A stretch of DNA of 64,000 bases from Prochlorococcus marinus XMU1406 (GCF_017696055.1 NZ_JAAORG010000003.1:372001-436000), one strand, 5' to 3'. Counted from the stretch's first letter, positions 8,888-18,474 are shown. Numbers and translations: made by a program. The notes: a model not told the origin generated them from the sequence alone.

Positions 8888-11191
8888 TTAGCCCAGGCCG
8901 AAAAGGCGAGCATGGAAGAAAGCCCATGTGGTAGCAATACCACCGACAAGGAAGTGTGTTACACCTACTGCTCTACCCTGAGTGATAGATAAAGCTCTTG
9001 GTTGAATGGTTGGAGCAACTTTAAGTTTGTTATGCGCCCAAACAATTGATTCAAATAATTCTTGCCAATATCCACGTCCACTAAAGAGGAACATTAAACT
9101 AAATGCCCATATGAAGTGAGCTCCTAAGAACATCAAACCGTACATGCTTATGGATTGGCCATAACTTGTTAATACTTGAGAAGCTTGCGCCCAAAGGAAA
9201 TCTCTTAACCAACCATTAATAGTAATGGCGCTTTGTGCGAAATTACCTCCAGTAAGTCCCCAAACATCACTCTGCATTTTCCAAGAGAAGTGGAAAATAA
9301 CTATTGATAAACAGTTATACATCCAGAAAAGAGCCAAGAACACGTGATCCCATGAAGAAACTTGACATGTACCACCTCTTCCAGGTCCATCACAAGGGAA
9401 TCTAAACCCTAAAGAAGCTTTATCAGGGATCAACCTTGAACTTCTTGCGTAAAGTACTCCTTTGAGAAGTATCAAAACAGTTACGTGAATTTGGAAAGCA
9501 TGAATATGATGAATCATTAAATCAGCTGTACCTAATGGAATTGGAGCTATAGCAACCTTTCCACCAACCTCTACTAAACTTCCATTAAAAACTTCGCTTA
9601 AAGCTTTGTGAGGTAAAGCTTCAGCAGTACCTGCTAAAAGAGAAGTTCCCACAGCAGATGCTTGGATGTTCTGTACCCATTGAGCAAAAATTGGCTGAAG
9701 TTGGATTGCAGAATCACTAAACATATCTTGGGGTCTACCCAAAGCTCTCATAGTATCGTTGTGAATATAGAGTCCAAAACTATGGAATCCTAACCACATA
9801 CATACCCAGTTCAAATGACTGATTAAGGCATCTCTTGCTTTAAGGATTCTGTCTAATACATTATCAATATGTTTTGCTGGATCGTAGTCTCTAACCATTG
9901 CAATTCCTGCATGCGCGCCTGCACCTACTATGAATAATCCACCTATCCACATGTGATGAGTAAATAATCCAAGAACTGTCATGTAGTCAGTAGCTATGTA
10001 TGGATATGGAGGCATCGCATACATGTGATGAGATACAAGTATACTTATTGATCCAAGCATTGCTAGGTTTACCGCAAGCTGGGCATGTCTACTTTCTGCC
10101 ATGAACTCAAAAAGACCTTGATGACCTTTAGGAGCAGGGAATAATATTGGGTCTCCTTGCTGTGAATCTAATATTTCTTTCATACTATGACCAATACCGT
10201 AATTGGTTCTGTACATATGACCACCAATAATTGCTATAACGCCAAAAGCTAAATGATGATGTGAAACATCAGTCATCCATAAGCTTCCTGTCACAGGGTT
10301 AAGTCCACCTTTGAAAGTAAGGAAATCTGAGAAAGCTAACCAGTTTAAACTGAAGAAATTACCTGTACCACTTGCTAATCCTGGAAATATCTGACCGATA
10401 ATTTGAGGATCACAGAGTTGATGCGGCATAGGCATATCTGCAATAGTTGCTATTTCTTTACCATTGATGACTAAAGGAGAGCCTGCGTCAATGGCATCTA
10501 AGAGAGCTGCAGTAGGAGCTCCGATATGAATACAATGACCAGCCCATGCTAAAGAACCTAGTCCTACTAAACCAGCTATATGATGGTTAAGCATAGACTC
10601 AATATCTTGGAACCACTCCATTTTTGGAGCTGCTTTGTGATAATGAAAAATTCCAGCATGAAGCATAAGTGCAGCCATTACTACAGCACCTATTGCTAAA
10701 GCCATCAGTTCACTCTCATTGGTAATTCCCCATGCTCGCCACATATGGAATATTCCTGAACTGATTTGAATACCGTTGTAGTTAGCACCAAGATCAGCAT
10801 TAAGCATTTCTTGACCAACAATTGCCCATACTTGCTGAGCTCCGGGTTTGACATGAGTTGGATCAGCTAACCAACCTGAATAATTAGAAAATCTTGCTCC
10901 ATGGAAAAATGCAGCACTCATCCATATGAAAATAACTGCAAGATGTCCAAAATGAGCTGAAAAGATTTTTCTTGTTGCTTCTTCAGCATCGCCTGTATGC
11001 ACATCGAAATCATGTGCATCAGCATGCAAATTCCAGATCCAAGTTGTAGTTTTTGGACCTTTAGATAATTTACTTGACCAGAAACCTGGCTTATCTAATT
11101 TGGCAAAATCAATAGGTCTTGGATCGGCCTTAACAGGATCCTCCAAAACTTTTTTGTTTTTTTCTCCACTTTCTGGTGGGCTGATGGTCAT
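8888..11191 (-). CDS. psaA: Photosystem I P700 apoprotein A1 (PsaA)
   Basis: PsaA pairs with PsaB to form the P700 core of photosystem I. The 767 residues carry the Fx motif [12 protein letters not shown] and the eleven-helix His-rich pattern. The ATG at 11189-11191 is preceded by a GAGGTG ribosome site (11196-11201) with a 4-base spacing, which supports this start. A long upstream leader with several dyads lies before the gene. Light or redox control is likely for this operon in cyanobacteria. Confidence 0.99.
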   Translation of the reverse strand: MTISPPESGEKNKKVLEDPVKADPRPIDFAKLDKPGFWSSKLSKGPKTTTWIWNLHADAHDFDVHTGDAEEATRKIFSAHFGHLAVIFIWMSAAFFHGARFSNYSGWLADPTHVKPGAQQVWAIVGQEMLNADLGANYNGIQISSGIFHMWRAWGITNESELMALAIGAVVMAALMLHAGIFHYHKAAPKMEWFQDIESMLNHHIAGLVGLGSLAWAGHCIHIGAPTAALLDAIDAGSPLVINGKEIATIADMPMPHQLCDPQIIGQIFPGLASGTGNFFSLNWLAFSDFLTFKGGLNPVTGSLWMTDVSHHHLAFGVIAIIGGHMYRTNYGIGHSMKEILDSQQGDPILFPAPKGHQGLFEFMAESRHAQLAVNLAMLGSISILVSHHMYAMPPYPYIATDYMTVLGLFTHHMWIGGLFIVGAGAHAGIAMVRDYDPAKHIDNVLDRILKARDALISHLNWVCMWLGFHSFGLYIHNDTMRALGRPQDMFSDSAIQLQPIFAQWVQNIQASAVGTSLLAGTAEALPHKALSEVFNGSLVEVGGKVAIAPIPLGTADLMIHHIHAFQIHVTVLILLKGVLYARSSRLIPDKASLGFRFPCDGPGRGGTCQVSSWDHVFLALFWMYNCLSIVIFHFSWKMQSDVWGLTGGNFAQSAITINGWLRDFLWAQASQVLTSYGQSISMYGLMFLGAHFIWAFSLMFLFSGRGYWQELFESIVWAHNKLKVAPTIQPRALSITQGRAVGVTHFLVGGIATTWAFFHARLFGLG

Positions 11192-11526
11192 CTAGCACCT
11201 CGAAAATAATTGACATTAAAGCCGATTGATCGGATCTTGAAACTATTTTTAAATAATAATGTTCAAGAAAACGAATGCTTCGGAACTTTAAATATTCGTT
11301 TCAAAAATAATAAGGCAAAGATTCTTTCGTTATGCATTAACGTAACAAATGTTCTAATGATTGTTACTATATGAATATTTTGTTAAATTCTAGTCTATGA
11401 CACAATTATGAGTATTTTTACTCAAATTTTATGTAAATTTCTTAAATTTTTTTTTATATTTCAAAGAAAATTTTTTAAATCCAGCGACAGGATATAATTT
11501 CAACATAACTATCAATAATTTCTGAT
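11192..11526 (-). promoter_or_regulatory. psaA promoter/leader with nested inverted repeats
   Basis: A 335-bp gap between divergent psaA and cobJ. Four dyads are visible: CCGAT-TG-ATCGG (11222-11233), AAACGAAT-N17-ATTCGTTT (11269-11301), CGTTA-N5-TAACG (11328-11342) and GTAACAA-N12-TTGTTAC (11342-11367). The second could also fold in the RNA leader. TTGTTAC is followed by a similar TTGTTAA about 11 bases later, which recalls direct-repeat light-response elements, but it does not match one exactly. The side nearest cobJ is T-rich with no obvious motif. Confidence 0.5.
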
Positions 11527-13329
11527 TTGAAAGGAATTGCTATAGGTCTATCTAATAATTCAAAAGAAATTTTAAAAAGGCTTAAAAAAACCGAATTTGT
11601 CAAAGATATATATATTGCAGGTTCTTCAAAAGATGATGGAGAGAAAAATGAACTTATTGAAGTACAAAAACCTAGAGAAATCTTACTTAAAAAATGGCAG
11701 GAGATAGATTTAATAATTTTTATAGGCTCAATTGCTGCATCAATACGCATAATAAATTCTTTTTTAACCTCTAAAGATCAAGATCCAGGTGTAATCGTTA
11801 TAGATAAAAAATGTTCTAAAATAATTCCTTTAATTGGCTTACATCAGTCAAATACACAAAATATTGCATGTCAAATTGCTAATTTACTTGGTGGCGAAAT
11901 AATAGAAACTAATAATTCCAATGATCAAAGCTTCTTAAATCTTGATGCATTTGGGGATCAATGGGGTTGGAAAAGATCTGGCAACATAAAGGATTGGTCA
12001 AAACTAGTAATTAAACAAGCTAAGAACGAAGAAATATTTTGCAAACAATTATCTGGTAATAGCTTATGGAAAACTTCAAAATCAGGGGAGATTATTAATC
12101 AAATTAATGAAAAAGAAATTGAAAAACCAGATTCAACATTTCATGTGAGTATATTCGAAAATAATCAAAGAAATTGGCATCCTCCCGTATTATGGATTGG
12201 CATAGGATGTGAAAGAAATACAAGCAAAGAATTAATAGCAAATTCTTTAAATAATTTTTTGAAGTCAGGAAATTTATCACAGCAATCAATTGCGGGATTT
12301 GCAACTATTGATATTAAAAAAGATGAGAAAGGAATTTTAGAACTTTCTGAAGAAAAAAACTTGCCTATAAAGTTTTTTAGTAAAGAAGATCTTTCAACAA
12401 TAATTGTTCCAAATCCATCAAAAGTCGTGCAAAAGGAAATTGGCACACCTTCCGTAGCAGAAGCCTCTTGCTTACTAGCAGCAGGAGAAGAATCAAAATT
12501 ATTAAAAGAAAAAAGAATTTTTAAAAATCAATCTGGGGCAGTAACTATCGCTGTAGCAGAATCAAAAAATCAATATAATCCAACCAATGGCGAAATACAT
12601 ATTATTGGAAGTGGGCCTGGCGATATCTCCTTCTTAACCAGTAATGCAAAAAAAGCACTTTCAAGATGTACTGTTTGGATCGGATACAAAATGTATTTAG
12701 ATTTAATTAAGCCCTTAAAAAGGAGTGACCAAGTTTTAATTGAAAGTAAACTTACTGAAGAAAAAGAGAGGTGTAGTAAAGCAATTAAACTAGCCGAGGA
12801 AGGAATAAAAGTGGCTTTAATTTCTTCAGGTGAGTCTGGATTTTATGGCATGGCTGGTTTACTTTTAGAATTGCTTCAAAAAATCAACAAAGAATATAGA
12901 CCTTACTTTAACGTACATCCAGGTATAAGTAGTGTGCAATTAGCCGCTGCGATTAGTGGTGCTCCACTAATGAATGACTTTTGTTCAATAAGCTTAAGCG
13001 ATAAATTAACTCCATGGTCTTTAATAAAAAAAAGAATTGAAGGAGCTCTTATGGGTGATTTTGTAATAGCTTTATTTAATCCTCAATCCATTGAAAGAAA
13101 TTGGCAGCTAAAAAGTACAATTGATCTATGTTTAAAAACCAGGAAAGGGGATACTCCCGTTTTAATAGCTAGACAGGTAGGGAGAGAAAATCAATCTAAA
13201 AACTTTTCCACTTTAAACACAATTCCTTTTGAAGAAATTGATATGTTATCAATAATTATTATTGGTAATTCTCAAACCACGTTAATAGATGAAATATTTC
13301 TTACTCCAAGAGGATATTTACAAAATTAA
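11527..13329 (+). CDS. cobJ: CbiG / precorrin-3B C17-methyltransferase fusion
   Basis: A 600-residue fusion in cobalamin (vitamin B12) synthesis. Residues about 1-140 resemble the CbiG N-terminal region and about 215-335 the CbiG C-terminal domain, including GIGCERNTS and GTPSVAEASCLLAAG. Residues about 355-600 are the SAM-dependent methyltransferase, starting IIGSGPGD. CbiG opens the delta-lactone ring and CobJ/CbiH performs ring contraction with C17 methylation, so one chain covers consecutive steps. The start is a TTG. Such CbiG-CbiH fusions are common in cyanobacteria. Confidence 0.92.
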   Translation: MKGIAIGLSNNSKEILKRLKKTEFVKDIYIAGSSKDDGEKNELIEVQKPREILLKKWQEIDLIIFIGSIAASIRIINSFLTSKDQDPGVIVIDKKCSKIIPLIGLHQSNTQNIACQIANLLGGEIIETNNSNDQSFLNLDAFGDQWGWKRSGNIKDWSKLVIKQAKNEEIFCKQLSGNSLWKTSKSGEIINQINEKEIEKPDSTFHVSIFENNQRNWHPPVLWIGIGCERNTSKELIANSLNNFLKSGNLSQQSIAGFATIDIKKDEKGILELSEEKNLPIKFFSKEDLSTIIVPNPSKVVQKEIGTPSVAEASCLLAAGEESKLLKEKRIFKNQSGAVTIAVAESKNQYNPTNGEIHIIGSGPGDISFLTSNAKKALSRCTVWIGYKMYLDLIKPLKRSDQVLIESKLTEEKERCSKAIKLAEEGIKVALISSGESGFYGMAGLLLELLQKINKEYRPYFNVHPGISSVQLAAAISGAPLMNDFCSISLSDKLTPWSLIKKRIEGALMGDFVIALFNPQSIERNWQLKSTIDLCLKTRKGDTPVLIARQVGRENQSKNFSTLNTIPFEEIDMLSIIIIGNSQTTLIDEIFLTPRGYLQN

Positions 13330-13420
13330 GTTTAGATAATTCATTATTAAGGAGAAAATATCTTTTTTGCTTTTTTCTGATAAGAATACTAATCTTTTAT
13401 AAAAGAATTAAGAAAATTAA

Positions 13421-14209
13421 TTGAAAAATATTTGTTTAATTTTGTTTGATATAGATGGGGTAATCCGGAGCGTAGAAAATAGTTATAGGCTTTCATTAAA
13501 AAAAACAGTTTACAAATTTTCTGGATGGGAGCCAAGTTATTTAGATATTGATAATGCAAAAAATGAGGGGATATGGAATAATGATTGGGATTTAAGTTTA
13601 GAGCTTATAAAAAGAAGAATAAAAAAAGAGAACTTAAACCTTAAAATCCCTTCAAGAGAAGAAATAGTAAAATGTTTTGGAGAGCTTTACTTTGGTGGAG
13701 ATCCAAACAAAGATAGTAAATATTGGTCTGGATACATAACAAATGAGGAGTTATTAGTTGATAAAAAGTTTTTTGATTTAATTCAAGGCAATGGAATAAT
13801 TTGGGGTTTTGTAAGTGGTGCAGAGTCTGCTTCTGCAAAATTTGTTTTAGAAAAAAGACTTGGACTAAAATCGCCACCATTAATTTCTATGGGAGATGCC
13901 CCTGACAAGCCTGATCCTAAAGGTTTTATTAACTTATCAAAAAAGCTTCTAGCAAATAAACTCGGCGAATCAAATATTCCTATTGCATACGTAGGAGATA
14001 CTATTGCAGATATAAATACAGTTATAAATGCCAGAAAAGAAATACCATCTCAGAAATTCATAAGTATCGGCATAGCTCCCCCTCATTTACATTTAAATTC
14101 TCGATTAAAAGAACGTAATTCTTACGAAACAAGTCTTAGAAATGCAGGAGCTGACTTGATTTTAAATTCTATTTATGACCTAAAAGATATTAATCTTGAC
14201 TTGTTTTAA
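13421..14209 (+). CDS. HAD-superfamily phosphatase
   Basis: A 262-residue HAD hydrolase. Motif I is FDIDGV (D9, D11), motif II is in GFVSGAES (about 128), the lysine is in PDKPDPKGF (about 166) and motif IV is VGDTIADI (about 192). A helical cap sits between motifs I and II. It resembles a cyanobacterial HAD-IA family of unknown substrate. The start is TTG at 13421. It lies 91 bp after cobJ on the same strand. The substrate cannot be told from sequence. Confidence 0.75.
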   Translation: MKNICLILFDIDGVIRSVENSYRLSLKKTVYKFSGWEPSYLDIDNAKNEGIWNNDWDLSLELIKRRIKKENLNLKIPSREEIVKCFGELYFGGDPNKDSKYWSGYITNEELLVDKKFFDLIQGNGIIWGFVSGAESASAKFVLEKRLGLKSPPLISMGDAPDKPDPKGFINLSKKLLANKLGESNIPIAYVGDTIADINTVINARKEIPSQKFISIGIAPPHLHLNSRLKERNSYETSLRNAGADLILNSIYDLKDINLDLF

Positions 14210-14242
14210 AACAAGTATTAATTAAAAAATTTCTTAATTAAT
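14200..14242. terminator. Palindromes at the end of the HAD gene
   Basis: CTTGTTTTAAAACAAG (14200-14215) is a perfect palindrome spanning the HAD stop codon. It is followed by ATTAATTAA-N8-TTAATTAAT (14217-14242). They may end transcription or mark the left edge of the nearby insertion, since the second palindrome stops 1 bp before the tRNA-Ser-like repeat. Confidence 0.45.
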
Positions 14243-14243
14243 T

Positions 14244-14254
14244 ACGGAGAGGGA
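14244..14254. repeat. 11-bp copy of tRNA-Ser 3' end (possible att site)
   Basis: ACGGAGAGGGA here is identical to 16536-16546, which is the 3' terminal part of the tRNA-Ser gene plus one flanking base. It is in the same orientation, as expected when an element integrates into a tRNA 3' end. Confidence 0.5.
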
Positions 14255-14325
14255 TGAGTTTAGAGTGAATCTAAATGGAAGTATATGGAACTATATGGAA
14301 GCATAAAAAAGAAAAAAGGAAGATT

Positions 14326-14345
14326 TCCTACCCTGAATCCTACCC
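14326..14345. repeat. Paired TCCTACCC motif, left copy
   Basis: Two TCCTACCC octamers (14326-14333 and 14338-14345) separated by TGAA. The same two-octamer, 12-bp-period layout recurs at 16402-16421 on the other side of the export gene. Confidence 0.6.
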
Positions 14346-14561
14346 TCTATGTTTTTACTGCAATTTAACCCTCTAATTTCAAAGATTTATGGAGACTAAC
14401 ATTCGCCCAATAGGAAAGAAATCAAAAAAACTAAATTTTTTTTACGATTGCTCTAATTTAGATATTCTTTATATTTATGGTTAGTTGAAGTAAAGCTTAC
14501 AATCTCAATTAGCTAGATAGCTAGAGTTCTAATAAAATAGTAGACTAAAACTAGTTAATTT

Positions 14562-16295
14562 TTGTTTTTGAAAGTTCAAATCAATATTCCTGGAAAAATT
14601 TTCAAATTACTTAGATATAAAAGTAATTTGAAATTTCTTTTTATTTTTAATGTTTTGATATCTGTTTTTATATTTGACCTCGTCGAGGCAGGCAATAATA
14701 ATGCAACTTTGAATAGTAATGAAGAGCTCGCAATAGATAATTTAGATTCAAGAAGTAAATTAGAAGACCTCAATCTTGATTCCGAAACTATTGAACTAAT
14801 TCTGAAAAATGCAAAAAATAGAACTGAGATTGATATTAATTATTTAAATCCAAAAAATGAATTAGAAGATTATATTGTTGATACTGGAGATTCTCTTTTA
14901 ATTGAATTTAAAAATAAACCAAGAGGTATAGGATTAATTGAATTGGAATATGATCCAGAAAATATATCCTATTTAAACCCTAGAAATGATTTGAGCAATT
15001 ATAAATTAGATGAGGGCGATGTCCTAGATATTAAATTTACCTATATTCCTGAATTTAATCGCCAATATCCCATTGATCAAGAGGGAGAAATATATTTACC
15101 TGAATTAGGTTCAGTATATGTAAAAGGACTAAATATTTACCAAGCAAAAGATCTACTTGAGAAAAAATATGAAAAATATTTAAAATTTACTGATATGGAA
15201 ATAAGAATAAATCAATTTAGATTTATGGATTCTGGAATATATTCAATTAATAACGAAGGAGAGCTTATGCTCCCACTCCTTAAAGAAACTTACGTTAGGG
15301 GGTTAACAACAAGTGAGATATCTAATTTATTAAGTAAAAAATATTTAAATTCGGAAAATATTTATACAGAAGTAGAAATTAGAATAGCTAGCTTTAAACC
15401 TCAAAGAATCTTAGTATCAGGCGAAATCAGAAATCCTGGAATCTATAAATTCCCAGGTTTTAGTTCTGGAGAGTTTCTTGCAATAGAAAATATAGAAGAT
15501 GATACTTCTCAAAAAGGAGAAATAAAAAATGATGCTGAAGAATCTATTTCAAAAGAAATTTATGGCGATAATATGACTAAAGGGCAATTGAATAGAAGGG
15601 AATCTAATAGATCTTTAAATCAAAATCCACAGAATAATACTGCAAGGCAAAATTTCCAAATAAAAAGACCATCCGAAAATTTCACCACTATTTCTAATGT
15701 ACTTAGAAAAGCTGGAGGAATAACTTCTAAAACTGATTTGTCTCGCATCGAAATAATAAGAGATATTCCCATTGGGAAAGGAGGTGGGAAACAAAGAGCA
15801 GTAGTCGATTTTACTTCTTTTATAAATGAAAGTGATCCTACTAACGATATTAGATTATTTGACGGAGATAGAATATTTTTACCAAAGCTCGCATCAGCCT
15901 CATTAGATATCATCCCAAAATCAATCCTAAGCGGTCTTTCTCCAAGATTTATAACAGTAGATATATTTGGTAGAGTCGAAAATCCTGGAAGTATAAAATT
16001 ACCCCTAGAGGCTACCTTATCAGATGCAATTGATTTGACTGGACCAATAAGACCTTTATCAGGAAAAATTGTTTTGATAAGGTATAACAAAGATGGGACG
16101 GTTTTAAAGAAAAATATTTCTTATTCTGCTAGAGCAAAAAGAGGTTCTAGAAGGAATCCTTTTGTAAAAGAAGGAGATCTAATATCTGTTAAAAATAGTT
16201 TTTTAGGAAAAAGTACAGGCGTTATTCAAGAATTTACAGCTCCATTCATTGGGATTTATTCAACCAAAGAAATAATTGAAAGTTTTAATGATTAA
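14562..16295 (+). CDS. Polysaccharide export (Wza-like) periplasmic protein
   Basis: A 577-residue secreted protein. A signal-like hydrophobic stretch at about 23-41 ends at VEAG. Residues 59-159 hold three imperfect copies of a LNPRN-x-L...LD-x-GD-x-L-x-IxF unit. Then comes a polysaccharide export domain (about 145-280) with QYPIDQEGEIYLPELG, and SLBB-type domains (about 285-420 and 455-550). Wza/OtnA-type proteins export capsule or exopolysaccharide across the outer membrane. The start is TTG at 14562 or 14568. The tRNA-flanked setting and surface role fit a horizontally acquired gene. Confidence 0.85.
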   Translation: MFLKVQINIPGKIFKLLRYKSNLKFLFIFNVLISVFIFDLVEAGNNNATLNSNEELAIDNLDSRSKLEDLNLDSETIELILKNAKNRTEIDINYLNPKNELEDYIVDTGDSLLIEFKNKPRGIGLIELEYDPENISYLNPRNDLSNYKLDEGDVLDIKFTYIPEFNRQYPIDQEGEIYLPELGSVYVKGLNIYQAKDLLEKKYEKYLKFTDMEIRINQFRFMDSGIYSINNEGELMLPLLKETYVRGLTTSEISNLLSKKYLNSENIYTEVEIRIASFKPQRILVSGEIRNPGIYKFPGFSSGEFLAIENIEDDTSQKGEIKNDAEESISKEIYGDNMTKGQLNRRESNRSLNQNPQNNTARQNFQIKRPSENFTTISNVLRKAGGITSKTDLSRIEIIRDIPIGKGGGKQRAVVDFTSFINESDPTNDIRLFDGDRIFLPKLASASLDIIPKSILSGLSPRFITVDIFGRVENPGSIKLPLEATLSDAIDLTGPIRPLSGKIVLIRYNKDGTVLKKNISYSARAKRGSRRNPFVKEGDLISVKNSFLGKSTGVIQEFTAPFIGIYSTKEIIESFND

Positions 16296-16536
16296 TTCAT
16301 CCTTTTGTAGTCATATCTGTCGGGTGGTTTTTTCATGATGCAGGTATAACTTGTAAAGAATTGGATTTCGCAAAAAATTCCCTACACTCTGCACTTTATA
16401 TTCCTACCCCATTTCCTACCCCCAAACATGAAATTCAGTGATACTCTGTGAATGTCTCTAATTTTCCTATTTCTGCAAAAGTATTAGTATCACTAGTTTC
16501 AGGAACATTATGAACTTCCATGCTCTACCAAAAACA
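16296..16536. other. Intergenic region between export gene and tRNA-Ser
   Basis: A 241-bp gap that carries the right paired CCTACCC motif and a decayed open stretch on the minus strand (about 16438-16525, peptide starting MEVHNVPETSDTN and ending TEYH). The stretch might be a recombinase relic, but it is too short to assign. Confidence 0.35.
16402..16421. repeat. Paired TCCTACCC motif, right copy
   Basis: Two TCCTACCC octamers (16402-16409 and 16414-16421) separated by CATT, the same layout as 14326-14345. The flanking sequences are not otherwise alike, so this is a shared motif and not a long repeat. Confidence 0.6.
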
Positions 16537-16625
16537 CGGAGAGGGAGGGATTCGAACCCTCGACAAAAGTTACCTCCTGTAACTCCTTAGCAGGGAGCCG
16601 CTTTCAACCACTCAGCCACCTCTCC
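16537..16625 (-). tRNA. tRNA-Ser (GCU)
   Basis: On the minus strand the 5' stem GGAGAGG pairs with CCTCTCC. The anticodon loop CTGCTAA gives anticodon GCT, and the T-loop is TTCGAAT. A long variable arm is present, as in class II tRNAs. The length is 89 bases with discriminator G; no CCA is encoded. Its 3' end is partly copied at 14244, so it may be an integration target. Confidence 0.97.
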
Positions 16626-16686
16626 AGTTCTTATACATTATCAATTTTTTTGCAAACATTCAAAATTTTTTATTTAATCGAAATGT

Positions 16687-17886
16687 CTAATCAATTTGAA
16701 CTCTAGGTAATCTATTTTTAAAAGAACAAAGAATTTCCCACGGGATAGTATTAGATTTTCTTGCCCATTCAAGAGGAGAAATTGTTTTGTCTCCATCAGA
16801 TCCTAGTAATATCATCGTACTACCAATTCTAATTTCATTTGAGCCTGTTATGTCCACCATCATTTGATCCATAGTTATGGATCCAACTTGGGGATAAAGT
16901 TTATTATTATATATAACGTTTATCTTGCCTGAAAGGTTTCTTGGAACTCCATCTGCGTAACCAATACTTAAAATAGCTAACTTAGTTTTTCTACTAGTTA
17001 CAAACTTTCCTCCATAACTTACACCAACACCTGAATCAAGAGTTCTAATAAAAGCTACTTTAACTTTCAAAAATAAAGCTGGTTTAAGTAATAAATTTTT
17101 TTCTATTTTGTCTAAAGGACTGTATCCATACATAGAAAGCCCAACACGTACCATGTGAAAATGAAAATCTTTTTTAAGAAGCATTCCTGCAGAGTTAGCC
17201 AAATGAATCTTAATTTCATGATTTTTTTGAAGATTAATTTGCTTTAATAATTGATTAAACTTGAGTCTTTGTAATTGTGTAATACTTTTAGGATCTAATG
17301 CATTATCTTCATCTGCAGACGATAAATGACTATATATTCCTTCTATTGAAATGTTCTCAAAAGATTTTATTTTTTCAAATTGCTGAACAAATTTATTAGA
17401 TTCAAATCCTAATCTTGACATACCAGTATCAACCTTAAGATGCAAAGAAAATTTGAAGCCAAAGTGTTTCCCGATATTATTGCAAATTAAACACTCTCTT
17501 ATACTACTGATAGTTGGCATAAGATCATTTCTAAAGGATATTATTAAATCTCTTTTTGTATATAGATTTCCGAGAATGAGAATTGGTTTTTTAACTCCAA
17601 AAGAACGTAGTTTAATCCCTTCTTTTAAAGTGGCAACGCCTAATTGAGAAGCTCCACCTTTTATAGCGAAATCAGATACCACTTTTGCATCATGTCCATA
17701 TCCATCAGCTTTGACAACCGCCATAAATTGACAAAATTTACTTAGTTTAGTTCTTAACTGCCTTACATTTGTCTCTATTGCTTTGCCTTTAACTTCTATC
17801 CATGCTCTTTGTTTTGGATCTATATCTTTTTTAAAAGTTGGATATTGATCAAAATTAAATCCCTGATCTTTTTGCTGAATTTGCAT
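16687..17886 (-). CDS. alr: Alanine racemase
   Basis: Alr interconverts L- and D-alanine for peptidoglycan, using PLP. The 399 residues include the PLP lysine K59 in VVKADGYGHD and the catalytic tyrosine Y291 in GVSYGG. The barrel and C-terminal beta domain (SIGYADGVPRN, then GSITMDQMMVD) are complete. About 25 extra N-terminal residues precede the usual start, so an internal start is possible. It is divergent from the HNH nuclease gene. It may share a transcription end with the tRNA-Ser region. Confidence 0.95.
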   Translation of the reverse strand: MQIQQKDQGFNFDQYPTFKKDIDPKQRAWIEVKGKAIETNVRQLRTKLSKFCQFMAVVKADGYGHDAKVVSDFAIKGGASQLGVATLKEGIKLRSFGVKKPILILGNLYTKRDLIISFRNDLMPTISSIRECLICNNIGKHFGFKFSLHLKVDTGMSRLGFESNKFVQQFEKIKSFENISIEGIYSHLSSADEDNALDPKSITQLQRLKFNQLLKQINLQKNHEIKIHLANSAGMLLKKDFHFHMVRVGLSMYGYSPLDKIEKNLLLKPALFLKVKVAFIRTLDSGVGVSYGGKFVTSRKTKLAILSIGYADGVPRNLSGKINVIYNNKLYPQVGSITMDQMMVDITGSNEIRIGSTMILLGSDGDKTISPLEWARKSNTIPWEILCSFKNRLPRVQID

Positions 17887-17954
17887 TAACTTTGCACAAC
17901 TATATGCGCTTATTGAAATATACAGTTAGCATGACATGTAAATTGTATTTTGGC

Positions 17955-18461
17955 ATGGGCCAGACTCTAGTTTTAAATGCATCTTATGAACCTTTAAACA
18001 TCACTTCTTGGCGAAGGGCTGTTATTTTAATGATCAAAGGTAAAGCAGAAAGTTTAGAGGAGGATAACTCATATTCAATACATAGCGGAAGAAAATTGCC
18101 GACAGTTATAAGACTTCGTTACTACGTGAAGGTGCCTTTTAGAGAGGTTTCTTTAACAAGAAAAAATATTCTTCTGAGAGATAATAATGCTTGCCAATAC
18201 TGCAATTATAGAGGTGGCGACTTATCAATAGATCATGTTTTACCAAGAAGCAGAGGTGGGACAGATAACTGGGAAAACGTGACTACAGCATGTCTCAGAT
18301 GTAATGTACAAAAAGGTAACCGAACCCCAGAAGAGGCGAATATGCCTTTAATGCGCAAGCCTTATCGTCCGCTTAGTAATCTCAATTTTGAGGCCACAAG
18401 ACAAATTGACTCTGGCAGACATAAAGAATGGAGTAAATACGTAATAGGAATTTCAATCTAA
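17955..18461 (+). CDS. HNH endonuclease family protein
   Basis: The chosen ATG (17955) gives a 168-residue protein beginning MGQTLVLNASYEPLN, which is where cyanobacterial homologues begin. An open frame runs upstream to a TTG at 17892 but adds an atypical 21 residues. The zinc/HNH core has NACQYC, then DHVLPRSRGGTDNWEN and CLRCN. This family is widely conserved in cyanobacteria and plants but its cellular role is not well known. It ends 13 bp before the convergent prfA stop. Confidence 0.85.
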   Translation: MGQTLVLNASYEPLNITSWRRAVILMIKGKAESLEEDNSYSIHSGRKLPTVIRLRYYVKVPFREVSLTRKNILLRDNNACQYCNYRGGDLSIDHVLPRSRGGTDNWENVTTACLRCNVQKGNRTPEEANMPLMRKPYRPLSNLNFEATRQIDSGRHKEWSKYVIGISI

Positions 18462-18474
18462 TAAAAATTAAATC

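Larger units (their letters stand above)
14210..14561. other. Intergenic region with tRNA fragment and paired CCTACCC motif
   Basis: A 352-bp gap without a convincing gene. It holds an 11-bp copy of the tRNA-Ser 3' end (14244-14254), a short TATATGGAA tandem (14282-14300), the motif TCCTACCC-N4-TCCTACCC (14326-14345) and then AT-rich sequence with a likely promoter for the export gene. The composition suggests decayed foreign DNA rather than a functional gene. Confidence 0.5.
14244..16546. mobile_element. Candidate small tRNA-Ser-targeted insertion carrying an export gene
   Basis: The 2.3-kb stretch is bounded by the 11-bp direct repeat of the tRNA-Ser end (14244-14254 and 16536-16546). It contains paired TCCTACCC motifs near both ends (14326-14345 and 16402-16421) and a single polysaccharide export gene. 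No integrase is left. Integration at tRNA 3' ends is the usual way genomic islands enter these genomes. The element is inferred from boundaries only and may be a decayed remnant. Confidence 0.4.

Noticed and set aside
15620-16090. 156-codon minus-strand frame inside the export gene
   Set aside because: It is a shadow of the plus-strand gene, which has a signal peptide and recognised domains; the minus frame has none.
16438-16525. Short minus-strand frame next to tRNA-Ser as an integrase remnant
   Set aside because: Only 28 codons with no recombinase motif; kept as part of the unassigned gap rather than called a pseudogene.
17892-17954. TTG start for the HNH nuclease
   Set aside because: It adds 21 atypical residues; the ATG at 17955 begins the conserved MGQTLVLNASYEPLN.
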